Shown here piece by piece: positions 27,413-37,227 of a DNA stretch of 64,000 nucleotides. Source of the stretch: Niastella vici (GTDB taxonomy: Bacteria > Bacteroidota > Bacteroidia > Chitinophagales > Chitinophagaceae); contig NZ_LVYD01000058.1 in assembly GCF_002077945.1 (NCBI RefSeq), positions 496,001 through 560,000 of the forward strand. The letters are read 5' to 3'. Within the stretch, counting starts at the first letter, position 1, and each line of letters starts with the position of its first letter. Position numbers and translations under genes: made by a program. The notes under the pieces were generated by a model that was given only the letters and a program-made list of their open reading frames with translations, was not told the origin of the DNA and searched no databases.

Positions 27413-30400
27413 TGCATTTAACTGCTTGCCGCAACCTTTTTTTGCCGAATATACAGGTTGGGCGAAAACAATTGCTTGTGATGAAATTCACCTCATTTTT
27501 CTTACTGGTGGCCTGTTTAAATGTATCTGCCGGCGTGTATTCCCAAAAGGTGTCGCTGTCGGCCGACAACATTTCATTAAAGCAGGTTTTCAAGGAGATC
27601 AGGAAGCAAACGGGTTACTCGTTTGTCTTTCGCGAAGTACTGTTGCAAAAAGCCCGGCCGGTCACGCTCCACGTCAACAATACCGGCATAAGCCAGGTGC
27701 TCGATCTGTGTTTGAAAGATCAGCCCTTTACGTATGCCATCATTGGCAGCAACATTGTTGTGATCAAGGAAAAAGACATTCCACCGCCAATTAAAACACA
27801 GGAAGAGAAGGCGCCCCCAATAAAGGTCACAGGTACCATTTATAATGAGAACGGTACGCCGTTGGGGAACGCCAACATTCAGGAGAAAGGAAAAACGGGT
27901 GGCGTATTTTCCAAACCTGATGGCAGCTTCGAGATCAACGTTGACAATCAAAATGCCGTTCTTATTATTTCTTATGTGGGTTATGAGGCCCGGGAAATAA
28001 AAGTGGGCAATCAAACAAGTATCACCATAAAATTAACGCAAGCCAACATTGCGATGAACGACATCGTAGTGATTGGTTATGGTACTGCTAAAAAAGCCAC
28101 CGTTACCGGCGCTGTTGAACAGGTGAGCAGCAAAACATTTGAAAGCAGAGCAGTTACCAACCCGGCATTGGCCTTGCAGGGACAAACACCCGGTTTGTTG
28201 GTGACCCGCAGTTCATCCCGCCCCGGTAAAGAAGCGATCAACTTCCAGATCCGCGGCGCTACCTCGGTCAATGGCGGTTCACCGCTGTTGGTGATCGATG
28301 GTATCCCTTCTTCCATCGATAAAATTGTAGATGGAAAACTGGTTTCCACCCCCGATGCCTTTTTCACCATGAACCCCGATGATATAGAATCGGTAACCAT
28401 CCTGAAAGATGGGATGGCTGCTATTTATGGTTCCCGCGCTGCCAACGGGGTAATAATGGTTACTACCAAACGGGGCAAGGGAAAAATGCGGATCGATTAT
28501 AATTTCAACACGCGCTTCAATACCATCGGTATTAAAACGCCTTCGCCCGATATGCAGCAATACGCCACCATGTGGATAGATGCCAATAAAGAAGAAGCCG
28601 TGCCCGATTACTGGGGTTGGAAGTCATTGGACAACCTGCAAAAAATGCAGCAGGGCGTTGAAGGCATTTATTCAACTGCATTCTGGGGCGATATCTTCAT
28701 TGGCAAAGCAAACCGGTACGATGAATTGTTTGCAGCCCGCGCTTCGCAGCAACACACGATGAGCCTTTCCGGTTCATCAGACAAAACATCGTATCGCCTT
28801 TCGGCTGGTTATGCCGATAACCGGGGTAACCTGGCTACCGCTTACGACGGGCAGAAACAATACAACCTCCGGTTGAATTATGATTATCGAATTACTGATC
28901 ACATAAAATTGCAAACGGGTGTAACCTATCAGAAAGATAATACATCAGGTCCTTCAGGCGGTCTTGGTTTCGATATGATCGCCGAAGACCCGCCGTTCTT
29001 CCCCGCTAAAAATCCATACGGACAATGGTATGCCAACTTCGGCAATGCCGGTAATCGTAATTCTGTAGCCAGCACCACCGATGGCGGCAGAGATACCAAG
29101 ACCAATGACCTCATCAGGATCGATCTGAAAGGAACTGTAGAAATTTTTAGAGGACTTGAACTGGAAGGAACCGCTTCCATTCAACAGAACCAGTACCGCT
29201 GGGATCTGTACAACCTTACCGTGCCCATGTATCAATGGGATGGAACATTAGCGCCTTCGAGCATCAATCCAACCTCGAATATCAGGGCCGAATCGGACAA
29301 TACATATTACCAGAACTATACCGGGTTAGCACGCTATACCAAAACGTTCGGCGACCATCGCATTACCGCCATGGTGGGTTTGAATGCAGAGAAGAATATG
29401 TTCAAAGGGTTGTATGCATACCGCACCAATATTGGCAGCAATGGCGTGTATGATCTTAACGTTGCGCCAACTACATACGTGGAAGGAACAGGCGGCCGTA
29501 ACCAATGGGGGTTTTATGCCTACATCAGCCGCATCAACTATTCGTATAAAGACAAATACCTGTTGGAATTGCTTGGCCGTCGTGATGGCTCATCGCGATT
29601 TGCGCCCGGGTATAAATGGTCGAATTTCTATAACATCTCAGGCGGCTGGGTTGTCACCAATGAAGAATTCGTGAAGCAATTACGCCTGCCTGTTGATATG
29701 ATGAAAATCCGTGCCAGCTATGGCGAAACCGGCAACCAGGTGGGTATTGGTTTGTACGATTATATTTCACAGATCGGCACCGGCAATGCCACTTTTGGCA
29801 GCACGCCAGCCAATCAAACCGCTGCCACTATTAGCAATAGCGGCCTTACCAGTAAAACCCGTACCTGGGAACGGGTAAAGATGATGAACCTCGCGGTTGA
29901 TCTCGCATTCCTGAATAACCGCTTAACTGCTACGTTCGACTATTATAAAAAGAAGAACAATGGCATGCTCATCAACGTTACCTATCCTTCGGCATTGGGC
30001 GGAACCGCTCCTAAATCGAACAGCGGCGTGCTCGATGTGCATGGCTGGGAAGCGGTAGTAGGCTGGCACGATAAGATCGGGGAAGTAAGTTATAATGTAG
30101 CGGTGAATGTAAGCGATAGCCGCAACAAGCTGATTTCGATGGAAGGCGCTACTACCTGGAATGCCGGAAAAGTAGCTGCTATTGTAGGCTCACCGCTGAA
30201 CTCCTGGTTTATGTATCAAACCGATGGCTATTTTAAAGATCAGGCAGCAGTAGACGGCTATTACTCTAAATACACCTTAACCTCACAAGGCGAAATACCT
30301 TCGCAGGGCGACCAGAAGGTGAACCTGCGCCCCGGTGATACAAAAAAGAAAGACCTCGATGGCAATGGGTATATCAGCGCCATAGGCGACCCCAGCAAAG

Positions 30401-30927
30401 GAGATAAAGGAGATGTGAAATATATGGGCGATGCGGCACCGCATTATATTTTTGGGTTGAACCTCGGCGCTTCCTGGCGCGGGATCGATTTCACCGCTTT
30501 CTTCCAGGGTGTGGCCAATCAGTATGTAGAACGCGATGGTACACTGACCTATCCGTTCTGGGCCGTATGGACCAACTCCAATACTTCTTTTCTCGGTAAA
30601 ACCTGGACGGCCGACAGGCCCAATGCCAAATATCCCCGCCTCACGGTGAACAATGTTCGGTCGGCATGGAATTACCAGCACAACGATTTTATGTTGCAGA
30701 ACAACCGCTATGTGCGCATGAAAACACTGGTGATAGGTTATACGTTGCCAAAAACACTGGCGGCAAAAGCAAAGCTCGATCGCGTACGGGTTTATTTTTC
30801 GGGTAACGATCTGTTTGAGTTTACCTCCATTAAAGATGGGTTCGATCCCGAACAAAGCCTCACCTCGCAAAACAACGGCTATCCGTTCATGCGTACCTGG
30901 TCGTTTGGCGTTAACCTTGGTTTGTAA
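27412..30927 (+). CDS. SusC/RagA-family TonB-linked outer-membrane transporter with STN domain (PUL B)
   Basis: 1171 residues from the ATG at 27412; the ATG at 27481 (MKFTSFFLLVACLNVSAG) is the alternative start, directly at the signal peptide. STN (SLKQVFKEIRKQTGYSF), carboxypeptidase-regulatory-like domain (IKVTGTIYNENGTPLGNANI), TonB-box region (IVVIGYGTAKKATVTGA), plug and barrel as in PUL A, with an extra short loop (SIDKIVDGKLVSTP) in the plug and another near the C-terminal third. Imports oligosaccharide and signals to FecR B. Confidence 0.93.
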   Translation: MHLTACRNLFLPNIQVGRKQLLVMKFTSFFLLVACLNVSAGVYSQKVSLSADNISLKQVFKEIRKQTGYSFVFREVLLQKARPVTLHVNNTGISQVLDLCLKDQPFTYAIIGSNIVVIKEKDIPPPIKTQEEKAPPIKVTGTIYNENGTPLGNANIQEKGKTGGVFSKPDGSFEINVDNQNAVLIISYVGYEAREIKVGNQTSITIKLTQANIAMNDIVVIGYGTAKKATVTGAVEQVSSKTFESRAVTNPALALQGQTPGLLVTRSSSRPGKEAINFQIRGATSVNGGSPLLVIDGIPSSIDKIVDGKLVSTPDAFFTMNPDDIESVTILKDGMAAIYGSRAANGVIMVTTKRGKGKMRIDYNFNTRFNTIGIKTPSPDMQQYATMWIDANKEEAVPDYWGWKSLDNLQKMQQGVEGIYSTAFWGDIFIGKANRYDELFAARASQQHTMSLSGSSDKTSYRLSAGYADNRGNLATAYDGQKQYNLRLNYDYRITDHIKLQTGVTYQKDNTSGPSGGLGFDMIAEDPPFFPAKNPYGQWYANFGNAGNRNSVASTTDGGRDTKTNDLIRIDLKGTVEIFRGLELEGTASIQQNQYRWDLYNLTVPMYQWDGTLAPSSINPTSNIRAESDNTYYQNYTGLARYTKTFGDHRITAMVGLNAEKNMFKGLYAYRTNIGSNGVYDLNVAPTTYVEGTGGRNQWGFYAYISRINYSYKDKYLLELLGRRDGSSRFAPGYKWSNFYNISGGWVVTNEEFVKQLRLPVDMMKIRASYGETGNQVGIGLYDYISQIGTGNATFGSTPANQTAATISNSGLTSKTRTWERVKMMNLAVDLAFLNNRLTATFDYYKKKNNGMLINVTYPSALGGTAPKSNSGVLDVHGWEAVVGWHDKIGEVSYNVAVNVSDSRNKLISMEGATTWNAGKVAAIVGSPLNSWFMYQTDGYFKDQAAVDGYYSKYTLTSQGEIPSQGDQKVNLRPGDTKKKDLDGNGYISAIGDPSKGDKGDVKYMGDAAPHYIFGLNLGASWRGIDFTAFFQGVANQYVERDGTLTYPFWAVWTNSNTSFLGKTWTADRPNAKYPRLTVNNVRSAWNYQHNDFMLQNNRYVRMKTLVIGYTLPKTLAAKAKLDRVRVYFSGNDLFEFTSIKDGFDPEQSLTSQNNGYPFMRTWSFGVNLGL

Positions 30928-30962
30928 TTCATTGATTGAACTGAATAAAAATATTATATAGA

Positions 30963-32747
30963 ATGAAGAAGCAATTAATTCCTGTTATCATCGCTGCGGT
31001 TTTGTTCCCGGCCGTTTCGTGCAGGAAAGATTACCTGGACCTGTTGCCCGAGGACCAGTTGACCGAAGCAAATTATTTTACTACACCCGCGCAATTCAAA
31101 GCTGCCGCCAATGCTTTTTATAATAAAATGATCAGCTGGCAGGTGATCGATAAAAGCAACGTGTATGATTTTATGGATTTCGGTTCCGACCTCTCCTCGA
31201 ATATCACCGTAGGGTCAACCGTGAACTATGGACGCGGAACGGTGAATGCGCCATCAATCGATATTTATTGGGACAATGCGTATAACTATATCCGCAATGT
31301 GAATTTGCTGCTGGCAAAAGCGGATGCTTACAAAGGCGACAAAAGCGCTATAAAGCAATATGTTGCCGAAGCAAAATTCTTCCGGGCCTGGCATTATTTC
31401 TTTTTGCTGAAGCGGTTTGGTGGAGTTCTCCTCCTTACTTCTGTTCCCGATCTTAGCTCACCAGAAATTACGGCTCCGCGTAACAGCCGCTATGAAGTGG
31501 TAAACCAGATCTACAACGACTTAACCGACGCCATTCCCGATCTGCCAACCGAACAGGCCATTCCGGCTGCCGATAAAGGACATATCAGCAAATGGGCGGC
31601 AGAAGCATTCAAAGCCCGGGTGTTGTTATATGAAGCCACCTGGCGCAAATACACCGGCACCAGTACTGATTTCGCTGGTTCTGCAGGGCCTGCTTCTGAT
31701 CAAATCGCATCCTTCTTAACCGAAGCGGCCACATTGGCCAAAGACGTGATGGACAATGGCGGGTATAAATTATGGGATAATAACGCCACGCTCAATAAAA
31801 GAAGTTCTTACTATTTATTCAGCATCGATGGCGCCGGTTCCAACCCCGCCGGCCTCGATAAAACCAGCAATAATGAGTTCATCATTAAAAACGTATACGA
31901 TTACAATATTCGCCAGGGCGGTATTAACCTTACGCATACTGTACAGGCTTTTATGACGCCCAGCCGCAAAATGATGGATCTGTATTTGTGTACCGATGGT
32001 TTACCCGTAAGCAAATCACCCTTGTTCCAGGGCTACAGCGATATCACTAAAGAATACCAGAACCGCGATTACCGTATGCTGAGCTATGTGCTGGGTTATG
32101 CAGCCATTCCTTCAGCAGGTTCTTTAACGTTAAACGGCGGCGTAGGTTATGGCAACCAGAAATTCGCCGCATACAATTATCCCACCTACCGCAACGATAA
32201 CCAGGAGTCGCAGGATTATCCGCAGTTACGCCTGGCCGAAGTGTATCTGACTTATGCCGAAGCGTTGATGGAAAAGAACGGCAACATCAGCGATGCCGAT
32301 CTGAATGCATCTGTCAATTTAGTAAGAGCAAGAGCAGGGGTAGCGGCGCTCACCAATGCACTTGTTACGGCAAATGGGTTGAACATGCTGACGGAGATCA
32401 GGCGCGAAAGAACGCTGGAATTATATGGCGAGAACGCGCGCTTCGATGATCTGAAGCGTTGGGGCATAGCAGAACAGGAATTGAACCAGAATATCTGCGG
32501 CATGGTGGTAGGCGATGCTTCGTACCCAACCGAATTCAGGGATGCCAGTGGCAATGCCACCAGCAAATACCAGCCGGCCAAATATGTGAACGGCGAAGCC
32601 ACCGTAGCTACCGGTAAGGGCAACCTGAAATGTATTGTGATCGATGCGGCGGTGAACCGCAATTTCAAACGCATGCATTACTTATTCCCCATTCCGTTGA
32701 AGCAAATTCAGTTAAACAAGAATCTGGTTCAGAACAACGGCTATTAA
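30963..32747 (+). CDS. SusD/RagB-family surface glycan-binding lipoprotein (PUL B)
   Basis: 594 residues, lipobox at Cys20 (PAVSC). SusD blocks DYLDLLPEDQLTEANYF, KFFRAWHYFFLLKRFGGV and LAEVYLTYAEALMEKNG; very similar to the protein at 12911. Partner of SusC B. Confidence 0.94.
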   Translation: MKKQLIPVIIAAVLFPAVSCRKDYLDLLPEDQLTEANYFTTPAQFKAAANAFYNKMISWQVIDKSNVYDFMDFGSDLSSNITVGSTVNYGRGTVNAPSIDIYWDNAYNYIRNVNLLLAKADAYKGDKSAIKQYVAEAKFFRAWHYFFLLKRFGGVLLLTSVPDLSSPEITAPRNSRYEVVNQIYNDLTDAIPDLPTEQAIPAADKGHISKWAAEAFKARVLLYEATWRKYTGTSTDFAGSAGPASDQIASFLTEAATLAKDVMDNGGYKLWDNNATLNKRSSYYLFSIDGAGSNPAGLDKTSNNEFIIKNVYDYNIRQGGINLTHTVQAFMTPSRKMMDLYLCTDGLPVSKSPLFQGYSDITKEYQNRDYRMLSYVLGYAAIPSAGSLTLNGGVGYGNQKFAAYNYPTYRNDNQESQDYPQLRLAEVYLTYAEALMEKNGNISDADLNASVNLVRARAGVAALTNALVTANGLNMLTEIRRERTLELYGENARFDDLKRWGIAEQELNQNICGMVVGDASYPTEFRDASGNATSKYQPAKYVNGEATVATGKGNLKCIVIDAAVNRNFKRMHYLFPIPLKQIQLNKNLVQNNGY

Positions 32748-32775
32748 TACCCTGGTTAAACTCAAAACGATACAT

Positions 32776-34092
32776 ATGAAATCTTCTATAAAATATAGTT
32801 CTTTCATTCTGGCAATACTGTTTGCAGCAGCCATAATAGCCAGTTGCAACAAAGGCCCCAACCTTACAACCTATACGTACCCGGCGCCACTTCCTACGGG
32901 GTTTAGTCCGGCCAGCGGTTACCCCGGAACAGATGTGGTGATCACCGGTTCCAGCTTTGGCGATTACCCTAATGCAGTGAAGGTTTTCTTTAATGGCGTG
33001 AAGGCAGATACCATCCGGTCATGTGCAGATGGAAAGATCGTAGTGAAGGTGCCTGCTAATGCGCTTACGGGAAAAGTATCCATATCGGTATGGACAAATG
33101 GAGTTGACTCCCTCGGCATTTTTACGGTTATTCCCGCGCCGGTAGTTAAATCTATCAGTGCCGATGCCGGCACACCCGGCGATACGGTGATCATTAAAGG
33201 TATGGGGTATGGAACCGATCCATCGAAAGTGGTGGTAAGCTTCAATGGAACTACCGGTACCGTAAATGCCATGAATGATACCTTGATAAAAGCCATTGTA
33301 CCAGCGGGCTTTTCATCAGGTAACATCATTGTTATTGTAAATGGTTTTCCGGTAACAGGTCCGGGTTTCGCTTATCTGGTGCCTGTTCCTGATCCTATTT
33401 ATCAACTGGATTTTGAAGGCAACCTGAACGACAAAATGGGCGGTACGGCTTCAACTTATATAAAAGGAACGGCCGGTGTTGCTGCCTTATCATATGTGAC
33501 TGGCATAAACGGACAGGCAGTTTATTTGCCGCCCGGTGTTAAAGCCACGGCCTTTGGTGATGTACAGCAAACCATTTCATTGCCCGCACAAATAAGTAAA
33601 GTACCAGAGCTAACGGTTTCGTGCTGGGTGAACTGGGCAGGTACTGCCGATTGGGAACCCATCTTTGATTTTGGCGAAACGCGCGGTAATCGTGTTAACC
33701 TCACGGCGCGTGCCGCTGCCAGCTGGAACGGCGCAGGCACCAATATGGTGAGCCGCTTTATCATTGAGAACAAGACCGGCTTCAGCGGCTACTTTGAGTA
33801 TAATAATATTGGCAATAAGTCCATCACGGTGAATACCTGGCGTCATGCGGTGTTAACCGTTTCATCGGCTAACCTCATTATGAAAATGTACCTCGATGGC
33901 GTATTGATCGGAACAAAAGCGCTGCCTGCAGGCGCATCAAACACTATTTTCAGTCACAGCAAAGTATACATTGGCGGACAGGTGGTAGCGGCTGCCAATG
34001 AACCAACTTATGGCGGCAAGATCGATAAGTTCCAACTCTATAATTCGGTGCTTTCTGCCGACCAGATCTATACATTATTCTATAAAAAGTAA
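32776..34092 (+). CDS. IPT/TIG plus LamG-like surface lipoprotein, SusE/F position (PUL B)
   Basis: 438 residues, lipobox at Cys24 (IIASC). Two IPT/TIG domains (DVVITGSSFGDYPNAVKVFF; TVIIKGMGYGTDPSKVVVSF) and a C-terminal LamG-like fold (YQLDFEGNLNDKMGG, TWRHAVLTVSS, GKIDKFQLYNSVLS). Paralogue of 14882. Only 28 bases separate it from susD, without the palindromic element seen in PUL A. Confidence 0.8.
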   Translation: MKSSIKYSSFILAILFAAAIIASCNKGPNLTTYTYPAPLPTGFSPASGYPGTDVVITGSSFGDYPNAVKVFFNGVKADTIRSCADGKIVVKVPANALTGKVSISVWTNGVDSLGIFTVIPAPVVKSISADAGTPGDTVIIKGMGYGTDPSKVVVSFNGTTGTVNAMNDTLIKAIVPAGFSSGNIIVIVNGFPVTGPGFAYLVPVPDPIYQLDFEGNLNDKMGGTASTYIKGTAGVAALSYVTGINGQAVYLPPGVKATAFGDVQQTISLPAQISKVPELTVSCWVNWAGTADWEPIFDFGETRGNRVNLTARAAASWNGAGTNMVSRFIIENKTGFSGYFEYNNIGNKSITVNTWRHAVLTVSSANLIMKMYLDGVLIGTKALPAGASNTIFSHSKVYIGGQVVAAANEPTYGGKIDKFQLYNSVLSADQIYTLFYKK

Positions 34093-34112
34093 TACCACCT
34101 TAAACAAATACT

Positions 34113-35390
34113 ATGAAACAAATCATTTTGTACTCGATGCTCACGCTGTGTGGCAGTTCAATGATACTGTCCTGTGCCAAAAAAAGTTCAGGTAGCGGTG
34201 ATTCACCCACCGATACAACGGCGGTTACTGAAACACTGGAATACATTGATACCCTGCCGCCCAGCACACCGATGACGCATCCCGGTGGCTTGCAGGTGGC
34301 CGAAGATTTTACGCGCATAAAATCAGCGTTGGCCAATAATTCCGAACCCTGGGTATCGGGCTGGAATAAACTGATCGCCAATTCGCATGCGCAGTTAAGT
34401 TATGTGGCCAGTCCAACCGTAAAACTCATCAGGGGCGGTAGCAGTCGCGAAGAACCGGACCCCGATAACTATTCCCATGCATTCAATGATGTAGCAGCGG
34501 CATATCAAACCGGTTTGCGCTGGAAGATCTCCGGCGATACTACTTATGCAGAAAAATCAATCCAGATATTAAATGCCTGGGCAAGCACCTGCACTACATT
34601 GAGTGGGGATCCTAATATTGCACTGGCAGCAGGTATTTATGGCTATCAGTTTGCCATTGCCGGTGAGCTCATGCGCGATTATAAGAACTGGAAAGCGGCG
34701 GATTTCGCTAAATACCAGCAGTGGATGCTGACTGTATTTTATTCGTACAATCATAATTTCCTGCTCAATCACCAGAATAGTTGTCCAGACCTGTTTTGGG
34801 CCAACTGGGACCTGTGTAACATTGCTTCTACAATGGCCATCGGCATTTTAGCCGATAAACGTGGCATTTATAACGAAGCGGTAAATTATTTTCAGCGTGG
34901 CGTGGGCAATGGTAACATTCGCAAGGCCATCAATTATGTATGGAAAGACCAGGGACTGGCGCAATTGCAGGAAAGCGGCCGCGACCAGGGGCATGCTACG
35001 TTGGTGATTGCGTTGCTGGGAACCATCTGTGAAATGAGCTACCACCAGAACGATGACTTTTATGGGTATAACAGCAACCGGTTCCTGAAGGCATCGGAAT
35101 ATACCGCAAAATATAATGTGGCTAATTTATCGGTACCGTTCCAATCCTATACGTATTACAATTGCAGCACCACCACTACGCTTACGCAGATAAGTTCTGA
35201 TGGAAGAGGAACGGTGCGGCCTATGTGGGCGATGATCTATTATCATTATGTAAAGCGAAAAGGATTAACGGCGCCTTATACGCTGATGGGCGTTAACACC
35301 ACGCAACCCGAAGGTGGTGGCGGCGATTATGGCCCCAATAGTGGAGGGTTCGATCAATTGGGATTTGGAACATTGTTGTATACAAGATAA
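34113..35390 (+). CDS. Alginate-lyase-superfamily polysaccharide lyase, lipoprotein (PUL B)
   Basis: 425 residues, lipobox at Cys21 (MILSC). Same fold and motifs as the enzyme at 16250: LFWANWDLCN and QESGRDQGHATL at matching positions and the same C-terminal GGGGDYGPNSGGFDQLGFGT. A short Ser/Gly/Asp/Thr linker follows the lipid anchor. The near-identical catalytic region suggests the same or a closely related substrate. Confidence 0.8.
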   Translation: MKQIILYSMLTLCGSSMILSCAKKSSGSGDSPTDTTAVTETLEYIDTLPPSTPMTHPGGLQVAEDFTRIKSALANNSEPWVSGWNKLIANSHAQLSYVASPTVKLIRGGSSREEPDPDNYSHAFNDVAAAYQTGLRWKISGDTTYAEKSIQILNAWASTCTTLSGDPNIALAAGIYGYQFAIAGELMRDYKNWKAADFAKYQQWMLTVFYSYNHNFLLNHQNSCPDLFWANWDLCNIASTMAIGILADKRGIYNEAVNYFQRGVGNGNIRKAINYVWKDQGLAQLQESGRDQGHATLVIALLGTICEMSYHQNDDFYGYNSNRFLKASEYTAKYNVANLSVPFQSYTYYNCSTTTTLTQISSDGRGTVRPMWAMIYYHYVKRKGLTAPYTLMGVNTTQPEGGGGDYGPNSGGFDQLGFGTLLYTR

Positions 35391-35404
35391 TGAGTACTTT
35401 TAAC

Positions 35405-35439
35405 AGAGGGAGCTCCTGGCATCAGCGGGCTCTCTTTTT
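35405..35439 (+). terminator. Terminator of PUL B
   Basis: AGAGGGAGC pairs imperfectly with GGCTCTCT around a 14-base loop, followed by five T. Confidence 0.6.
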
Positions 35440-35451
35440 AATTTAAATAGC

Positions 35452-37044
35452 GTGGCAAAAAGAATTTTCATTTTAGTATTTTTCATTGCGAAAGCCATTA
35501 TGGCGGGCGCACAGGAATGGCAATGGTCAGTTACAGTTGACAGTGTAGTATCGCCCGAGACCAACTCTTTCCCCCGGGCGTTTTTATGGATCCCGCCCAA
35601 CTGCAAACAGGTGAGGGGCGTGGTAGTAGGCCAGCACAATATGATAGAAGATGGCATCCTGGAGCATCCCGATTTTCGAAAGGCCATGACGGCATTAGGT
35701 TTTGCCGAAGTGTGGGTGACGCCGAATATTACTATTCCCTTCGATTTCAACAAAGATGCAGGGGCCGATTTTAATTACATGATGCAAAAGCTGGCCGATA
35801 GTTCGGGGTATGCAGAGTTGGCGAAAGCGCCGGTGGTGCCAATAGGGCATTCCGCATTGGCCAGTTATCCCTGGAATTTTGCCGCCTGGGACCCTGCACG
35901 TACGTTGGCGGTTATTTCCATTCATGGCGATGCACCGCAAACGAAACTCACCGGTTATGGAAGACCTAATGTTGATTGGGGGAATAGAACGATTGAAGGC
36001 GTGCCGGGGCTTTTTATTATGGGCGAATATGAATGGTGGGAAGACCGCATAGCGCCCGGGTTTGAGTATGTACGCCAACATCCTAAAACACCGATCACTT
36101 TTTTTGCCGATGCCGGGCATGGACATTTTGATTACTCCGATGAGTTGGTAAATTATGTGGCGTTGTTTATTCAAAAGGCAGCTGAATACCGGTTAGTGGC
36201 AGGTGCTGCCAATTTAAAATTTATTGACCCCGCAAATGGGTGGTTGATGGACAGGTGGCGGAAGGACAGTGTGCCCACGGCTGCCGCCGCGCGGTATAAA
36301 GAGTATAAAGGGAATCGCCTACATGCATCCTGGTGTTTTGATGCCGCGCAATGTGCCGCTACGGAAAAATATTATGCAACCGCAAGGGCGAAGCAGGCGC
36401 AGCAAATAGGTTTTATGCAGGAAGGAGCGGTAGTGGCGCCTTCGAAATCACACGCCAACTATACCTTGAAATTTGAACCGTTGCGTGATGGCATTACCTT
36501 TCACGTGAAAGCGTTCTTTGCCGATACCTCACGTATGGTTGCAACAGCACAACATGCAACAACACCAGTGCATCTAAACCGGATCACGGGACCGGTGATG
36601 AAAATAAATGATTCAACTTTCAGGCTTTGGTTTTATCGTATAGGATTTAATAACCCGAAGCGGTCGAATGATGTGTGGTTAATTGCTACCAATGCTGGTG
36701 ATGAGAAATATAAAAGCATAGTGCAACAGGCCAACCTGCGGTTCCCGGTAAAGAACACCGTGGGCAAAATGCAGCAGATCAATTTCCCTTCTATACCTGA
36801 TCAAAAAATTAATACAAAAGTAATTGAGCTGAACGCTACTTCTACTGCAGGCGTTCCGGTTTACTATTATGTAAAGGATGGTCCGGCCGCGCTCAACGGT
36901 AACCGGTTAACGATCACTAAAATTCCACCGCGGGCAAAGTTCCCGGTAAAGGTAACGGTAGTGGCCTGGCAGTATGGCAGTAGTGTAGAGCCGAAATTAC
37001 AAAGTGCGGAACCTATTGAGCGTAGCTTTTACATTTTTAAATAG
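35452..37044 (+). CDS. Secreted alpha/beta-hydrolase-like protein
   Basis: 530 residues from a GTG, with signal peptide (FILVFFIAKAIMAGAQ). The first 270 residues look like an alpha/beta hydrolase: nucleophile elbow PIGHSALASYPW (Ser in GHSA) and a C-terminal AGHGHFDY whose His could complete the triad. An Asp/His-rich stretch and a beta-rich C-terminal half of unknown type follow (two Ig-like sandwiches, about 340-530). It lies 62 bases after the PUL B lyase, behind a weak terminator. Possibly a carbohydrate esterase acting with PUL B; this is inferred from location only. Confidence 0.6.
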   Translation: MAKRIFILVFFIAKAIMAGAQEWQWSVTVDSVVSPETNSFPRAFLWIPPNCKQVRGVVVGQHNMIEDGILEHPDFRKAMTALGFAEVWVTPNITIPFDFNKDAGADFNYMMQKLADSSGYAELAKAPVVPIGHSALASYPWNFAAWDPARTLAVISIHGDAPQTKLTGYGRPNVDWGNRTIEGVPGLFIMGEYEWWEDRIAPGFEYVRQHPKTPITFFADAGHGHFDYSDELVNYVALFIQKAAEYRLVAGAANLKFIDPANGWLMDRWRKDSVPTAAAARYKEYKGNRLHASWCFDAAQCAATEKYYATARAKQAQQIGFMQEGAVVAPSKSHANYTLKFEPLRDGITFHVKAFFADTSRMVATAQHATTPVHLNRITGPVMKINDSTFRLWFYRIGFNNPKRSNDVWLIATNAGDEKYKSIVQQANLRFPVKNTVGKMQQINFPSIPDQKINTKVIELNATSTAGVPVYYYVKDGPAALNGNRLTITKIPPRAKFPVKVTVVAWQYGSSVEPKLQSAEPIERSFYIFK

Positions 37045-37097
37045 AATGGTTAAGTGTTCATCCTGGTCCGTATCCTATCGCAATTACCTGAAAGAAA

Positions 37098-37126
37098 GGC
37101 CGCTTCCTATTGAAGCCGGCCCTTTT
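37098..37126 (+). terminator. Terminator after the hydrolase gene
   Basis: GGCCGCTTC (37098-37106) pairs with GAAGCCGGCC (37112-37121) with one bulge, followed by TTTT. Confidence 0.75.
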
Positions 37127-37227
37127 AATTCCAGGCGTTATCCCCGCCTGCGCTAAACGAAGCCGGAATGTGGCATGAATTTTTGTTGGAGTAATCAGTT
37201 TCAGCAATTGAAGAAAAAACAATTAAC

